Below, piece after piece: positions 31,056 through 38,565 of a stretch of 38,565 nt of DNA. The position numbers were made by a program, and so were the translations under genes. The notes beneath the pieces were generated by a model, which worked only from the letters and a program-made list of their open reading frames with translations, did not search any database and was not told where the DNA came from. How positions within the stretch are numbered: the stretch's first letter is position 1; each line of letters opens with the position of its first letter. The stretch covers positions 1 to 38,565 of the forward strand of contig NZ_JACOFN010000014.1 in NCBI RefSeq assembly GCF_028764065.1, in the 5' to 3' direction. Origin of the DNA: Fructobacillus sp. CRL 2054 (lineage in GTDB: Bacteria > Bacillota > Bacilli > Lactobacillales > Lactobacillaceae).

Positions 31056-32546
31056 ATGACAAAACATCTATATAAAAATGGAAAGGCTTGGCTGACTCTT
31101 GCGTTTGCAGCAACCGGCTTTGCTTTTGCAAATCATAATCAGGCATCTGCTGATAATCAGGATACGAACACTTCGGCCGTAACGTCTGGACAGTCAGCAG
31201 ACCAATCGCAACAAGGGCAAGCTGCAACAACGACTGCCAATACGCAGCAGGTTTCTTCTGCACGCGACAACGCTCTTGCTAAGTATGCCAACCAACACGT
31301 AAATGGTTATATTTACTCACCTGATGTTTCCCAGGCAAACGGTGGTTATAACTGGTTTGAAGACGGTCATCTATATACTGGATTCCGTCAATACATGGGA
31401 ACCTATTACTGGTTCGTTGATGGCGTCCGTCAAAATGCCGGTTGGCGTCAAGCTTGGGGCATGAATTATTACACTGATAACGATGGCCGTGCCGTTCAAG
31501 GACACCAAAACATCGGTGGACAGGACTTCGACTTTGGAAACGATGGTACTTACTACCTTCGTTCATCAGGTTATCTTCATGATGGTTCAAGCCAAAACGG
31601 TGGTTACCGCTGGTATGAAAACGGAAAGCTTTACACAGGTTTCCGCTACTACATGGGAACTTATTACTGGTTTGTGGATGGTGTGCGTCAGAATGCCGGT
31701 TGGCGTCAAATTTGGGGCCTAACTTACTACACGGATGACTCTGGTCGTGCCGTTCAAGGTAGCCGTATCATCGATGGTAAGCTTTATGACTTTGGTAATG
31801 ATGGCACTTATTACAGTCGTCCTGTGACTGGCTATTTCTGGGACGGTTCACCAAAGAACGGTGGTTACCGTTGGTACGACAACGGTAACCTTTACACAGG
31901 TTTCCGCTACTACATGGGAACTTATTACTGGTTCATTGATGGCGTCCGCCAAAACGCTGGTTGGCGTCAGGCTTGGGGTATGACTTACTATACTGACGAT
32001 AATGGTCGTGCGGTTCAGGGTTCACAGTACATTGATGGTCAGTGGTACTTCTTTGGTGATGATGGTACTTACTACCGTCGTTTTGCATCCAGTGATGTTG
32101 TGAACTGGTTCTACCGCAACTACGGTAAAATCACTTACTCAATGTATGGATCACGTACTGGTGCCGATGGAACAGCCGATTGTTCCGGTGCCATGACGGA
32201 AGCTTTGATGGAAGCGGGGGCTTCAAAGCCTGCTTATATCTACAACACTGATTCAATTCATGATTACCTTCGCAATAACGGTTACCACTTAGTTGCTGAA
32301 AACACGAAGACGCAGAAGCAAGTCGGTGATATCGTTATTTGGGGTCGTCGTGGTCAATCTGGTGGTGCCAATGGCCACATCATGATTATTAACAAAGAAG
32401 ACGATGCCAACGGGAACGGGGCACGTGAAATCTCTGTTGATTATTGGACAAATGGTGGTTATAACTCTGCTATTTCAGAGCATGATTATAACTATTATGC
32501 CGCTGTTGATGGACATCCATACTCATATGTTTACCGTCACAATTAA
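31056..32546 (+). CDS. Secreted repeat-bearing cell-wall hydrolase, Amidase_5 catalytic domain
   Basis: A 496-residue protein started at the second ATG (31056), because AAGG precedes it and because HLYKNGKAW then sits near the N terminus as in KxYKxGKxW signal peptides. Cleavage is likely after ASA (residue 32). A Gln/Thr/Ser-rich spacer follows. Three repeats of 86-87 residues (about 95-343; core YTGFRYYMGTYYWFVDGVRQ) resemble glucan-binding or choline-binding-type wall modules of LAB glucansucrases. The C-terminal domain (about 345-496) matches phage Pal-type Amidase_5 (NlpC/P60-like): KITYSMYG, ADCSGAMTEAL (Cys376), GDIVIWGRRGQS and GHIMII (His441). Probably a peptidoglycan amidase or endopeptidase acting outside the cell, for separation or lysis. 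The exact bond cut is unknown. Confidence 0.85.
   Translation: MTKHLYKNGKAWLTLAFAATGFAFANHNQASADNQDTNTSAVTSGQSADQSQQGQAATTTANTQQVSSARDNALAKYANQHVNGYIYSPDVSQANGGYNWFEDGHLYTGFRQYMGTYYWFVDGVRQNAGWRQAWGMNYYTDNDGRAVQGHQNIGGQDFDFGNDGTYYLRSSGYLHDGSSQNGGYRWYENGKLYTGFRYYMGTYYWFVDGVRQNAGWRQIWGLTYYTDDSGRAVQGSRIIDGKLYDFGNDGTYYSRPVTGYFWDGSPKNGGYRWYDNGNLYTGFRYYMGTYYWFIDGVRQNAGWRQAWGMTYYTDDNGRAVQGSQYIDGQWYFFGDDGTYYRRFASSDVVNWFYRNYGKITYSMYGSRTGADGTADCSGAMTEALMEAGASKPAYIYNTDSIHDYLRNNGYHLVAENTKTQKQVGDIVIWGRRGQSGGANGHIMIINKEDDANGNGAREISVDYWTNGGYNSAISEHDYNYYAAVDGHPYSYVYRHN
31338..32085 (+). repeat. Three tandem glucan-binding-type repeats (about 260 bp each)
   Basis: Copies begin at 31338, 31596 and 31857, each opening with AACGGTGGTTA, giving periods of 258 and 261 bases. 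Copies two and three are closer to each other at the DNA level than to copy one, which suggests a recent duplication or gene conversion. Each encodes a tandem of aromatic-rich beta-hairpins. Confidence 0.9.
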
Positions 32547-32552
32547 AAAAGT

Positions 32553-32584
32553 AGAACCTTTGTTAAGCAAAGGTTCTTTTTTTC
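32553..32584 (+). terminator. Terminator after the hydrolase gene
   Basis: AGAACCTTTG, loop TTAAG, CAAAGGTTCT, T-run. Confidence 0.92.
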
Positions 32585-32613
32585 TTGCCTTTTTCAAAGG
32601 AAAATAGCATAAT
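32585..32613 (+). promoter_or_regulatory. Promoter of the glycine T-box operon
   Basis: TTGCCT (32585-32590), 17 bases, CATAAT (32608-32613). It puts the transcript start near 32620, directly before stem I of the T-box. Confidence 0.7.
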
Positions 32614-32619
32614 ATGTGT

Positions 32620-32776
32620 AAGCAATTCTCATGCAATGACCCGGCTTGGAACCCGGCTAGTATGGGAACTCAACGAAAGTGTCAGAGTACTTTCTACTCT
32701 GGAAATCAGGTGGAACCGCGCGCAAGCGTCCTGATGTCAAAGAAATTTTGGCATTAGAACGTTAGCGCGTTTTTTT
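32620..32776 (+). promoter_or_regulatory. Compact T-box riboswitch, probably glycine
   Basis: T-box sequence TGGAACCGCG at 32711-32720, enclosed by the antiterminator stem ATCAGG (32705-32710)/CCTGAT (32729-32734 region). The competing terminator pairs CGCGC (32719-32723) and AGCGT (32725-32729) with ACGTT (32759-32763) and GCGCG (32765-32769), followed by seven T. Stem III is CAGAGTA-CTTTC-TACTCTG (32683-32701). Stem I is very short: TTCTCAT (32626-32632) with ATGGGAA (32662-32668). GGC (32655-32657) in stem I is the candidate Gly specifier. glyQS lies downstream but behind another gene. Confidence 0.9.
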
Positions 32777-32794
32777 GTCTAAAAAGGAGGGGCG

Positions 32795-34204
32795 ATGGCA
32801 AAACTAAAGTACAGTGTCCAATCCGAGACTGTTCTAGAGCTGCAAGAAGCCGGCCAGGTTGGCGACATCATTGACCTGAAGGACAAGCAAGAGGTTGATA
32901 CCGAATCCTTGGCCCAGGCGGTGCAAGAAGGGATTGAACAGCGGATTCAAAAGGAAAAGTCGGACTGGGAAAAGAGCCAGTCGGCGATTCTGAAATCCAA
33001 GTTGGCGGAAGAGCAGCAGGCTGCGAATCTAACGCTCGAAAAGACCAAGCAGGAAGTGGCTGAGGCTGCTCGCGAAAAGCAGGAAAAGCTGCAGACTGAA
33101 TTAGCCGAACTGAAAGCCGAGTTGAAGAGTCAGAAGGCTGGCGAAAGCTCAGCTCAGGAATTGGCCTTAGCTAAGCAGCGCGAAGAGCTAACCAAGGCTC
33201 AACAAGCTGACAAGGACAAACTGCAAAAGGAACTGCAGGACGTGCAGAACCAATTGCAGGGGGAACTTTCCAAGCAGAAGGAAGCCGCTGGACAGGAGAA
33301 GCAGAACCTGGAAAAGCAGGTCATGGAGCTGGAGAACAAGGTGCAGAACCAAGACCGTGATAAGGAGTTAGCTCTGGTTCAAACCAAGGCCGACTACGAA
33401 GCACAGTTGAAAGCGGCCCAGGACCAGGTTGAGTTCTACAAGGACTTCAAGGCCCGCCAGTCGACCAAGGAGATTGGGGAGTCCCTGGAAGTCTATGCTC
33501 ACCAGGAGTTTAACAAGATTCGTCCCTATGCCTTTCCAAATGCTTACTTTGAAAAGGACAACGAGGTTTCCAAGGAGACCGGGTCGAAGGGGGACTTCAT
33601 CTTCCGTGACTACGATGATGGAGTCGAATTCATCTCCATCATGTTCGACATGAAGAACGAGGCGGACTCAACCGAGAAGAAGCACAAGAACGCGGACTTC
33701 TTCAAGGAGTTGGATAAGGATCGGCGGGAGAAGGGAACGGAATACGCCGTCTTAGTTTCCCTCCTAGAATCCGATAACGAGTACTACAACACTGGGATTG
33801 TCCAGGTTCCTGACTATCCAAAGATGTATGTGATTCGGCCCCAGTTCTTTGTCCACTTCATTGGTTTGCTGCGGAATGCGGCACTGGATTCCGTTCAGTA
33901 CAAGAAGCAGTTGGCAGAGGCCAAAGAGCAAAACATTGATATTACCAACTTTGAGGATAATATCAACACCTTCAAGGACAAGTTTGCGAAGAACTACGAG
34001 TCTTACTCGAAGAACTTCCAAGCGGCCATTGATGAAATTGACAAGGCCATTAAGCGGATGGAAGAAGTCAAACGCAAGTTGACCACTTCCGAAAACCAGC
34101 TGCGCCTGGCCAATAACAAGTTAGACGACGTTTCCGTTAAGAAGTTGACCCGTGGTAATCCAACCATGAAGGCCAAGTTCGACGAATTGAAAAAAGAAGA
34201 TTAA
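32795..34204 (+). CDS. DUF2130 family protein, nuclease-like fold with long coiled coil
   Basis: A 469-residue protein with a strong ribosome binding site (AAAAAGGAGG). Residues about 35-215 are one long Gln/Glu/Lys coiled coil. The C-terminal DUF2130 domain (about 218-400) contains [27 protein letters not shown] (Asp267) and MFDMKNE (Asp285-x-Lys287), then [19 protein letters not shown] and [20 protein letters not shown]. The spacing of Asp267 and the DxK motif resembles the PD-(D/E)XK nuclease core, and the layout resembles RmuC; this is inference. A second helical segment (about 390-450) ends the protein. It is the first gene behind the glycine T-box, 16 bases before glyQ, and so should rise on glycine starvation. 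No function is known to me. Confidence 0.85.
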   Translation: MAKLKYSVQSETVLELQEAGQVGDIIDLKDKQEVDTESLAQAVQEGIEQRIQKEKSDWEKSQSAILKSKLAEEQQAANLTLEKTKQEVAEAAREKQEKLQTELAELKAELKSQKAGESSAQELALAKQREELTKAQQADKDKLQKELQDVQNQLQGELSKQKEAAGQEKQNLEKQVMELENKVQNQDRDKELALVQTKADYEAQLKAAQDQVEFYKDFKARQSTKEIGESLEVYAHQEFNKIRPYAFPNAYFEKDNEVSKETGSKGDFIFRDYDDGVEFISIMFDMKNEADSTEKKHKNADFFKELDKDRREKGTEYAVLVSLLESDNEYYNTGIVQVPDYPKMYVIRPQFFVHFIGLLRNAALDSVQYKKQLAEAKEQNIDITNFEDNINTFKDKFAKNYESYSKNFQAAIDEIDKAIKRMEEVKRKLTTSENQLRLANNKLDDVSVKKLTRGNPTMKAKFDELKKED

Positions 34205-34220
34205 TTTAATCGAGGAAATT

Positions 34221-35168
34221 ATGACAGATAAGAAACTTTCACTACAGGATATTATCCTGACTTTGCAAGAGTTCTGGGCTGCTAAGGGGGCCAACCTCAT
34301 GCAGGCTTACGACAACGAAGTCGGTGCCGGAACACAAAGCCCATACACTTTCTTGCGTGCTAACGGTCCTGAACCATGGGCTGCAGCCTACGTGCAACCA
34401 TCACGTCGTCCTGCCGACGGACGTTATGGTGATAACCCTAACCGGCTTTTCCAGCACCACCAGTTCCAAGTGGTGATGAAGCCATCTCCTGATAACATTC
34501 AGGAATTGTACCTGGCCTCATTGGAAGCCTTAGGCATCAAGCCACTCGAACACGACATCCGTTTCGTTGAAGATAACTGGGAAAACCCATCAATGGGTGC
34601 CGCCGGTATCGGTTGGGAAGTTTGGTTAGACGGAATGGAAGTCACACAGTTCACTTACTTCCAACAGGTTGGTGGAATCGAAGTGGATTCCGTTACTTCT
34701 GAAATCACTTACGGTTTGGAACGTTTGGCATCTTACATCCAAGACGTGCCAACGGTTTATGATTTGGAATGGGGTCACGGCGTTTTGTATGGTGACATCT
34801 TCAAGGAACCGGAATACGAGCACTCAAAGTACGCCTTTGAAGAATCAAACCAGGAAATGCTCCTGCGTCACTTCGACGATTACGAAGCCGAAGCCAAGCA
34901 CAACTTGGAACTTGGTTTGGTGCACCCAGCCTATGACTACATCTTGAAGTCATCACATACTTTCAACCTCTTGGATGCCCGTGGAACGGTTTCCGTTACG
35001 GAACGTGCCGGTTACTTGCACCGTATCCGCTCAATGGCCCGTCAGGTTTCAAAAGTCTTTATCGAGGAACGTGCCAAGCTTGGCTTCCCATTGTTGAAGG
35101 ACGAAGCACTACGCGAGAAGTATCTCGGTGAAAAGGGAAAGTACGCCAAGAAGGAGGACCAAGACTAA
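34221..35168 (+). CDS. glyQ: Glycyl-tRNA synthetase alpha subunit
   Basis: A 315-residue class IIc synthetase subunit: [45 protein letters not shown] (motif 2 region), [11 protein letters not shown], and [21 protein letters not shown]. It carries the catalytic site for glycyl-adenylate formation and works as an alpha2beta2 tetramer. The ribosome binding site GAGGAAA precedes the ATG. Its stop overlaps the glyS start (TAATG). Control is through the T-box 1.5 kb upstream, across the DUF2130 gene. Confidence 0.98.
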   Translation: MTDKKLSLQDIILTLQEFWAAKGANLMQAYDNEVGAGTQSPYTFLRANGPEPWAAAYVQPSRRPADGRYGDNPNRLFQHHQFQVVMKPSPDNIQELYLASLEALGIKPLEHDIRFVEDNWENPSMGAAGIGWEVWLDGMEVTQFTYFQQVGGIEVDSVTSEITYGLERLASYIQDVPTVYDLEWGHGVLYGDIFKEPEYEHSKYAFEESNQEMLLRHFDDYEAEAKHNLELGLVHPAYDYILKSSHTFNLLDARGTVSVTERAGYLHRIRSMARQVSKVFIEERAKLGFPLLKDEALREKYLGEKGKYAKKEDQD

Positions 35169-37225
35169 TGGCCGATTATATTTTAGAAATTGGATTGGAA
35201 GAAATGCCAGCGCATTTGGTAACTTCTTCTGAAAAGCAACTGGTTAAGCGCGTCAAGGACTTCTTAGACGAACATCGCTTGGCTGTACAAGAAATCAAGC
35301 CTTTCTCAACGCCACGTCGTATGGCCGTTGAATTGTCAGGCTTGGCCGAAGGATCAGAAGCCATCTCCGAAGTGAAGCGTGGGCCAGCCGTGGACCGTGC
35401 TAAGGACGAAGAGGGGAACTGGTCCCGTGCCGCCCAAGGTTTCGCTCGCGGACAGGGAACCACTCCTGAAGAATTGACTGAAAAGGACGGCTACCTTTGG
35501 GCTAACAAGGAAATCGCCGGTGTGCCTGCCAAGGATATCTTGGCTAAGATTGGTGAAGAAGTTGTTGAGCAAATGACTTTTACAACTTACATGAAGTGGG
35601 GCAACCACTCCTTCCACTACATCCGTCCAATCCGCTGGTTGGTCTCATTGTTGGACGAAGAAGTCGTGCCATTCTCAGTCTTGGACGTCGAAGCCGGTCA
35701 AACCACTCGTGGCCACCGTTTCTTGTCAACGGATAACGTGAAGATTGCATCCGCACAGGCCTACGAGAAAACCTTGAACGACGCCTTCGTCATGGTTGAT
35801 GCCAAGACTCGTAAGGACACCATCGTTTCCCAACTCGAGCAAATCGCCAAGGATAACAAGTGGCACCTAGATTTGCAGTCAGACATGGCTAAGGACCTCT
35901 TGGAAGAAGTCAACAACATCGTCGAATGGCCAACTGCATTTGCCGGAAACTTCGCTGACAAGTACCTCGAATTGCCTAAGGAAGTCTTGATCACTTCCAT
36001 GCGTGACCACCAACGATTCTTCTTCGTAACCAACGAAGCAGGCGACCTCTTGCCACACTTCCTTTCTGTTCGTAACGGAAACGCCGAAGACATCGAAAAC
36101 GTTGCCCGTGGTAACGAAAAAGTCCTTGTCGCCCGCTTGGAAGATGCGGCCTTCTTCTACAAGGAAGACCAGCAAAAGTCCATTGCCGACTACATGGAAC
36201 GTGTCAAAAAGCTTGTCTTCCACGAAAAGATTGGAACGGTTTACGAGCACATGCAACGTGTGCAAGGCTTGTCAGCCCAATTGGCCCAAGCTTTGGGACT
36301 GTCCGATGAAGAACAAGACGACCTCAACCGTGCCGCTCAAATCTACAAGTTTGATTTGATGACGGGTATGGTTGGTGAATTCGACGAACTCCAAGGTGTC
36401 ATGGGTGAGCACTACGCTAAGCTCTTTGGTGAAAAGGATGCCGTTGCCAAGGCCATCTACGAACACTACTTGCCTACTTCCGCTGAAGGCGAAGTTGCCC
36501 AGACGAAGGTTGGTGCCATTTTGGCCATCGCCGATAAGTTGGATTCAATCGTGACCTTCTTTGCCCACGACATGATGCCATCTGGTGCCAACGACCCTTA
36601 CGGTCTCCGTCGTGCCGCAACCGGTGTTGTCCGCACTTTGGAAGCCTTTGACTGGCACTTTGACCTCTTGGACATCCTCCTTGCATTCGAACAGAAGAAC
36701 GGGGCAGTAGCCGATGCCAACTTGGACGACGTCTTGGCCTTCATGACCGACCGTGTCCGCAAGCAAGCCCTCGACGCCGGTATCCGTAAGGACATCGTAA
36801 CGGCTGGTACTGCAAACGTTGTTGCCGGTGACTTCGTTTATGTTGCTGACCGTACAAAAGTCTTGTCAGACCACGTCAAGGATGATAACTTCCGTGACGT
36901 CATGGAAGCCTTGGCACGTGTCTCACGCCTTGCTAAGAAGATGGAAGTTGACACGCCTGTTGAGCCAGCCCTCTTGGTAAACGACCAAGAAAAGGCCCTT
37001 TACGAAGCAACGAAGGACCTTTCATTGGCTGACCTCAAGGCCAAGGGTGCCGAAGCCATTTACCAAGCATTGGCTGCTTTGCAAGCACCAATCGCTGCTT
37101 ACTTCGACAACACCATGGTTAACGATGACGACGAAGCCATCAAGAAGAACCGTTACGCTCAATTGAACGCCATCAAGACGCTCATTGACGCCCTCGGAAA
37201 CACAGAAGACATCGTCATCAAGTAA
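35168..37225 (+). CDS. glyS: Glycyl-tRNA synthetase beta subunit
   Basis: A 685-residue protein starting [18 protein letters not shown], with TPRRMAVELSGLAE, KRGPAVDRAKDEEGN, PIRWLVSLLDEE and DHQRFFFV in the N-terminal half. An HD-like region and a C-terminal anticodon-binding (DALR-like) domain follow. It recognises tRNA-Gly for the tetrameric enzyme. It is the last gene of the T-box operon and ends at a terminator. Confidence 0.98.
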   Translation: MADYILEIGLEEMPAHLVTSSEKQLVKRVKDFLDEHRLAVQEIKPFSTPRRMAVELSGLAEGSEAISEVKRGPAVDRAKDEEGNWSRAAQGFARGQGTTPEELTEKDGYLWANKEIAGVPAKDILAKIGEEVVEQMTFTTYMKWGNHSFHYIRPIRWLVSLLDEEVVPFSVLDVEAGQTTRGHRFLSTDNVKIASAQAYEKTLNDAFVMVDAKTRKDTIVSQLEQIAKDNKWHLDLQSDMAKDLLEEVNNIVEWPTAFAGNFADKYLELPKEVLITSMRDHQRFFFVTNEAGDLLPHFLSVRNGNAEDIENVARGNEKVLVARLEDAAFFYKEDQQKSIADYMERVKKLVFHEKIGTVYEHMQRVQGLSAQLAQALGLSDEEQDDLNRAAQIYKFDLMTGMVGEFDELQGVMGEHYAKLFGEKDAVAKAIYEHYLPTSAEGEVAQTKVGAILAIADKLDSIVTFFAHDMMPSGANDPYGLRRAATGVVRTLEAFDWHFDLLDILLAFEQKNGAVADANLDDVLAFMTDRVRKQALDAGIRKDIVTAGTANVVAGDFVYVADRTKVLSDHVKDDNFRDVMEALARVSRLAKKMEVDTPVEPALLVNDQEKALYEATKDLSLADLKAKGAEAIYQALAALQAPIAAYFDNTMVNDDDEAIKKNRYAQLNAIKTLIDALGNTEDIVIK

Positions 37226-37253
37226 GTAGACATACTTAATTAATCTGTATATT

Positions 37254-37284
37254 AAAAAGTCGACCCGCAAAGGTCGGCTTTTTT
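37254..37284 (+). terminator. Terminator after glyS
   Basis: AAAAAGTCGACC, loop CGCAAA, GGTCGGCTTTTTT. Confidence 0.92.
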
Positions 37285-37317
37285 CTGTGCTATTGAAAAT
37301 CTGTTATGCTGCCCGCT

Positions 37318-37376
37318 GGAAGAGGGCGGGGAGCGGCGAGAAAGGGTGGTGGAAGGATGTAAAGGTGGAGACCGGC
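37318..37376 (+). other. Purine-rich, G-rich spacer
   Basis: About 58 bases with very few pyrimidines (GAAGAGGGCGGGGAGCGGCG, then AGAAAGGGTGGTGGAAGGAT and further). It stands between the glyS terminator and an AT-rich block. It contains no gene or recognised site and may mark a junction between core DNA and an inserted block. Confidence 0.5.
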
Positions 37377-37440
37377 CAGTTATTTTCTTAATTTATTAAA
37401 TAAATGTGATGTATTTGTATTTACTACTGTGTTATTTAAT

Positions 37441-37453
37441 GATCTAATAGATC
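37441..37453. repeat. Perfect 13-base palindrome before the DUF262 gene
   Basis: GATCTA-A-TAGATC, exact inverses around one base, 28 bases before the DUF262 start codon. The position is suitable for an operator of a self-regulated accessory gene. Confidence 0.45.
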
Positions 37454-37481
37454 TTAGATAATTTAAGGGAGATTTATAGAG

Positions 37482-38456
37482 ATGAAAATTGATTCTGAGC
37501 CAAGAAGCTTTAGAGAGTTGTTTCCAATTGATGGGCCTATGCAATATGTAGTTCCTGATTATCAACGAAACTATGCTTGGAAAGAAGAACAGATTGAAGC
37601 GTTATTCAACGATATGAGTACGGAAGATGATGGCTATTATGTTGGTAATCTTTTAATCTCTGAAGAAGGTTCATTTCAAAATATTATTGATGGTCAGCAA
37701 CGTTTAACAACGTTGAATTTAATGTTGCTTGCCTTATTTGAACGTATGTTAGATAAAACTAATGACCAGGACGTTCCTAATGACCAAAAGGGTAAGCTAT
37801 TTCAAGATTTTGGTGATATTAAAAGAAGGCTTTTGCTTGACGAAGATACTTTTGAACCTCGATTGAAATTACTTAAGAAGGACCAAGAAATTTGGGAAAA
37901 ACTTGTTAAAATTCTAGATGAAAAAACAAACTTACCTTCGAATTACGGACGATTTGCCTTTTTCAAAAGATATAAATATATTCAAGAAAATTTGTTGGGC
38001 GATTTGAGCGCTGTTGAATTACATAATTTTTATCAGAATAAATTTATGCCACTAACTTTATTAAAGATATCGGTGCCTGATTTAAATGATGCCTACCAAG
38101 TCTTTGCAAGTCTTAACAGTAAGGGGTTGCCATTAACTCCATTAGATTTGTTGAAGAACATGTATTTAGCTCAGAAGGGTACTCCAGATAAGTGGATGGA
38201 GTTAACTGAGGTCTTTACTGATGGTGATAATGCTGATAAGCAAAAGATGACACGTTTTGTTTTGAATAGTTACGATGCTTTTGAGAAAAAAAGTGCATCG
38301 AGTCTTACAAAGGGGAAGATCGTAAAGGCTTATCAAAAGTTGTTTGATAAGTACCACGCTGGCTACATCGATAAATTAATCGAAAGAGCAAAGATATACA
38401 AGACAATTGATTCTGATGATAACGATTATGATTACAATCTGCTCGTATGTCAATAA
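37482..38456 (+). CDS. DUF262 (GmrS-like) protein, 3' end cut by an insertion sequence
   Basis: 324 codons are visible. The N-terminal DUF262 domain is complete: VPDYQRNYAWKEEQIEALF, YYVGNLLI, and the nucleotide-binding IIDGQQRLTTLN (DGQQR). A second family block follows at YQVFASLNSKGLPLTPLDLLKN. DUF262 occurs in GmrSD-type modification-dependent restriction and related defence proteins, where it hydrolyses NTP and works with a DUF1524 (HNH) nuclease domain. Here the protein ends without DUF1524, in NLLVCQ. The DNA at that point passes into what looks like an IS end, so the last codons are probably IS-derived and the product truncated. Codon use is more AT-rich than in neighbours, a sign of transfer. 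Confidence 0.82.
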   Translation: MKIDSEPRSFRELFPIDGPMQYVVPDYQRNYAWKEEQIEALFNDMSTEDDGYYVGNLLISEEGSFQNIIDGQQRLTTLNLMLLALFERMLDKTNDQDVPNDQKGKLFQDFGDIKRRLLLDEDTFEPRLKLLKKDQEIWEKLVKILDEKTNLPSNYGRFAFFKRYKYIQENLLGDLSAVELHNFYQNKFMPLTLLKISVPDLNDAYQVFASLNSKGLPLTPLDLLKNMYLAQKGTPDKWMELTEVFTDGDNADKQKMTRFVLNSYDAFEKKSASSLTKGKIVKAYQKLFDKYHAGYIDKLIERAKIYKTIDSDDNDYDYNLLVCQ

Positions 38457-38565
38457 GTTAGACACTTTTTTTACATCACTAGGTTCGATTCATAGGTATG
38501 AATCCGTTCATGATTATATCGATGGATATAGCGTGATATTCGCGTAACCAGCTCAAATTTACTCT
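38447..38565 (-). mobile_element. End of an insertion sequence (right part outside window)
   Basis: The IS end is placed near TGTCAATAAGTTAGACAC at 38447, where the DUF262 frame stops. A leftward transposase reading frame lies just inside. The exact terminal base and the target duplication cannot be fixed without the other end. Confidence 0.6.
38471..38565 (-). CDS. Transposase C terminus, IS3-like, partial
   Basis: On the minus strand an open frame enters from the right edge and ends at TAA (38473-38471). The 30 visible residues include ISRYIHRYNHERIHTYESN, which fits the C-terminal end of IS3-family integrase-type transposases (pattern YIxxYNxxRIH). The stop lies about 25 bases inside the presumed IS end, as is usual. 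Most of the gene lies outside the window, so the family assignment is provisional. Confidence 0.55.
   Translation of the reverse strand, partial: SKFELVTRISRYIHRYNHERIHTYESNLVM

Noticed and set aside
31338-32085. Repeat array as CRISPR
   Set aside because: The repeats are 258-261 bases, in frame and protein-coding. No short repeat-spacer array occurs in the window.

Overview
The window looks like the chromosome of a heterofermentative lactic acid bacterium of the Weissella/Leuconostoc group (family Lactobacillaceae), most likely Weissella. The evidence is moderate GC with strong use of TTG (Leu) and AAG (Lys), two T-box leaders, a MurE with the DDPA motif expected of L-lysine-type peptidoglycan, a KxYKxGKxW-type signal peptide with glucan-binding-type repeats, and an AAC-N4-GTT LexA box. 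I cannot fix the species without database searches.

Layout. Positions 1-4387 are the late end of a prophage: baseplate BppU (cut by the left edge), a small tail protein, XkdX, a membrane/coiled-coil protein, an LLH-type holin, two tandem GH25 lysozymes and one unknown small gene. It abuts a tRNA-Arg(UCU) gene that probably served as the attachment site. From 4.6 to 6.6 kb lie an SMR exporter, the PnuC vitamin transporter and a TetR regulator. From 6.7 kb on the DNA is housekeeping: rplU-rpmA behind an L21-type leader, an M24 peptidase, yunD-yutD, a biotin operon (bioY-birA-rdgB) with a BirA-type operator, dus, a CPA2 Na+/H+ antiporter behind a structured leader, murE-coaBC, a small gene, argS behind an arginine T-box, a class A PBP and yheA. 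lexA (minus strand, with LexA box), yneF, plsC (minus strand), trmN6 plus its GIY-YIG partner, a small gene plus an SPFH protein, and the translation cluster rpsB-tsf-pyrH-frr follow.

From 31 kb a secreted three-repeat cell-wall hydrolase with an Amidase_5 (phage Pal-like) catalytic domain precedes a very compact glycine-type T-box. That T-box drives a DUF2130 nuclease-like gene and then glyQ-glyS, so an unrelated gene sits between riboswitch and synthetase. After glyS the composition changes: a purine-rich spacer, then an AT-rich DUF262 (GmrS-like) gene cut at its 3' end by an insertion sequence that runs off the right edge.

The best candidates for something undescribed are the pseudoknot-capable leader of the antiporter (14504-14600), the short-stem glycine T-box with its DUF2130 passenger gene (32585-34204), the arginine T-box whose stem I begins on the stop codon of the preceding gene, and the interrupted DUF262 gene. 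The two T-boxes, the BirA operator and the LexA box are recognised on established motifs. The folding claims were made by eye and need computation.
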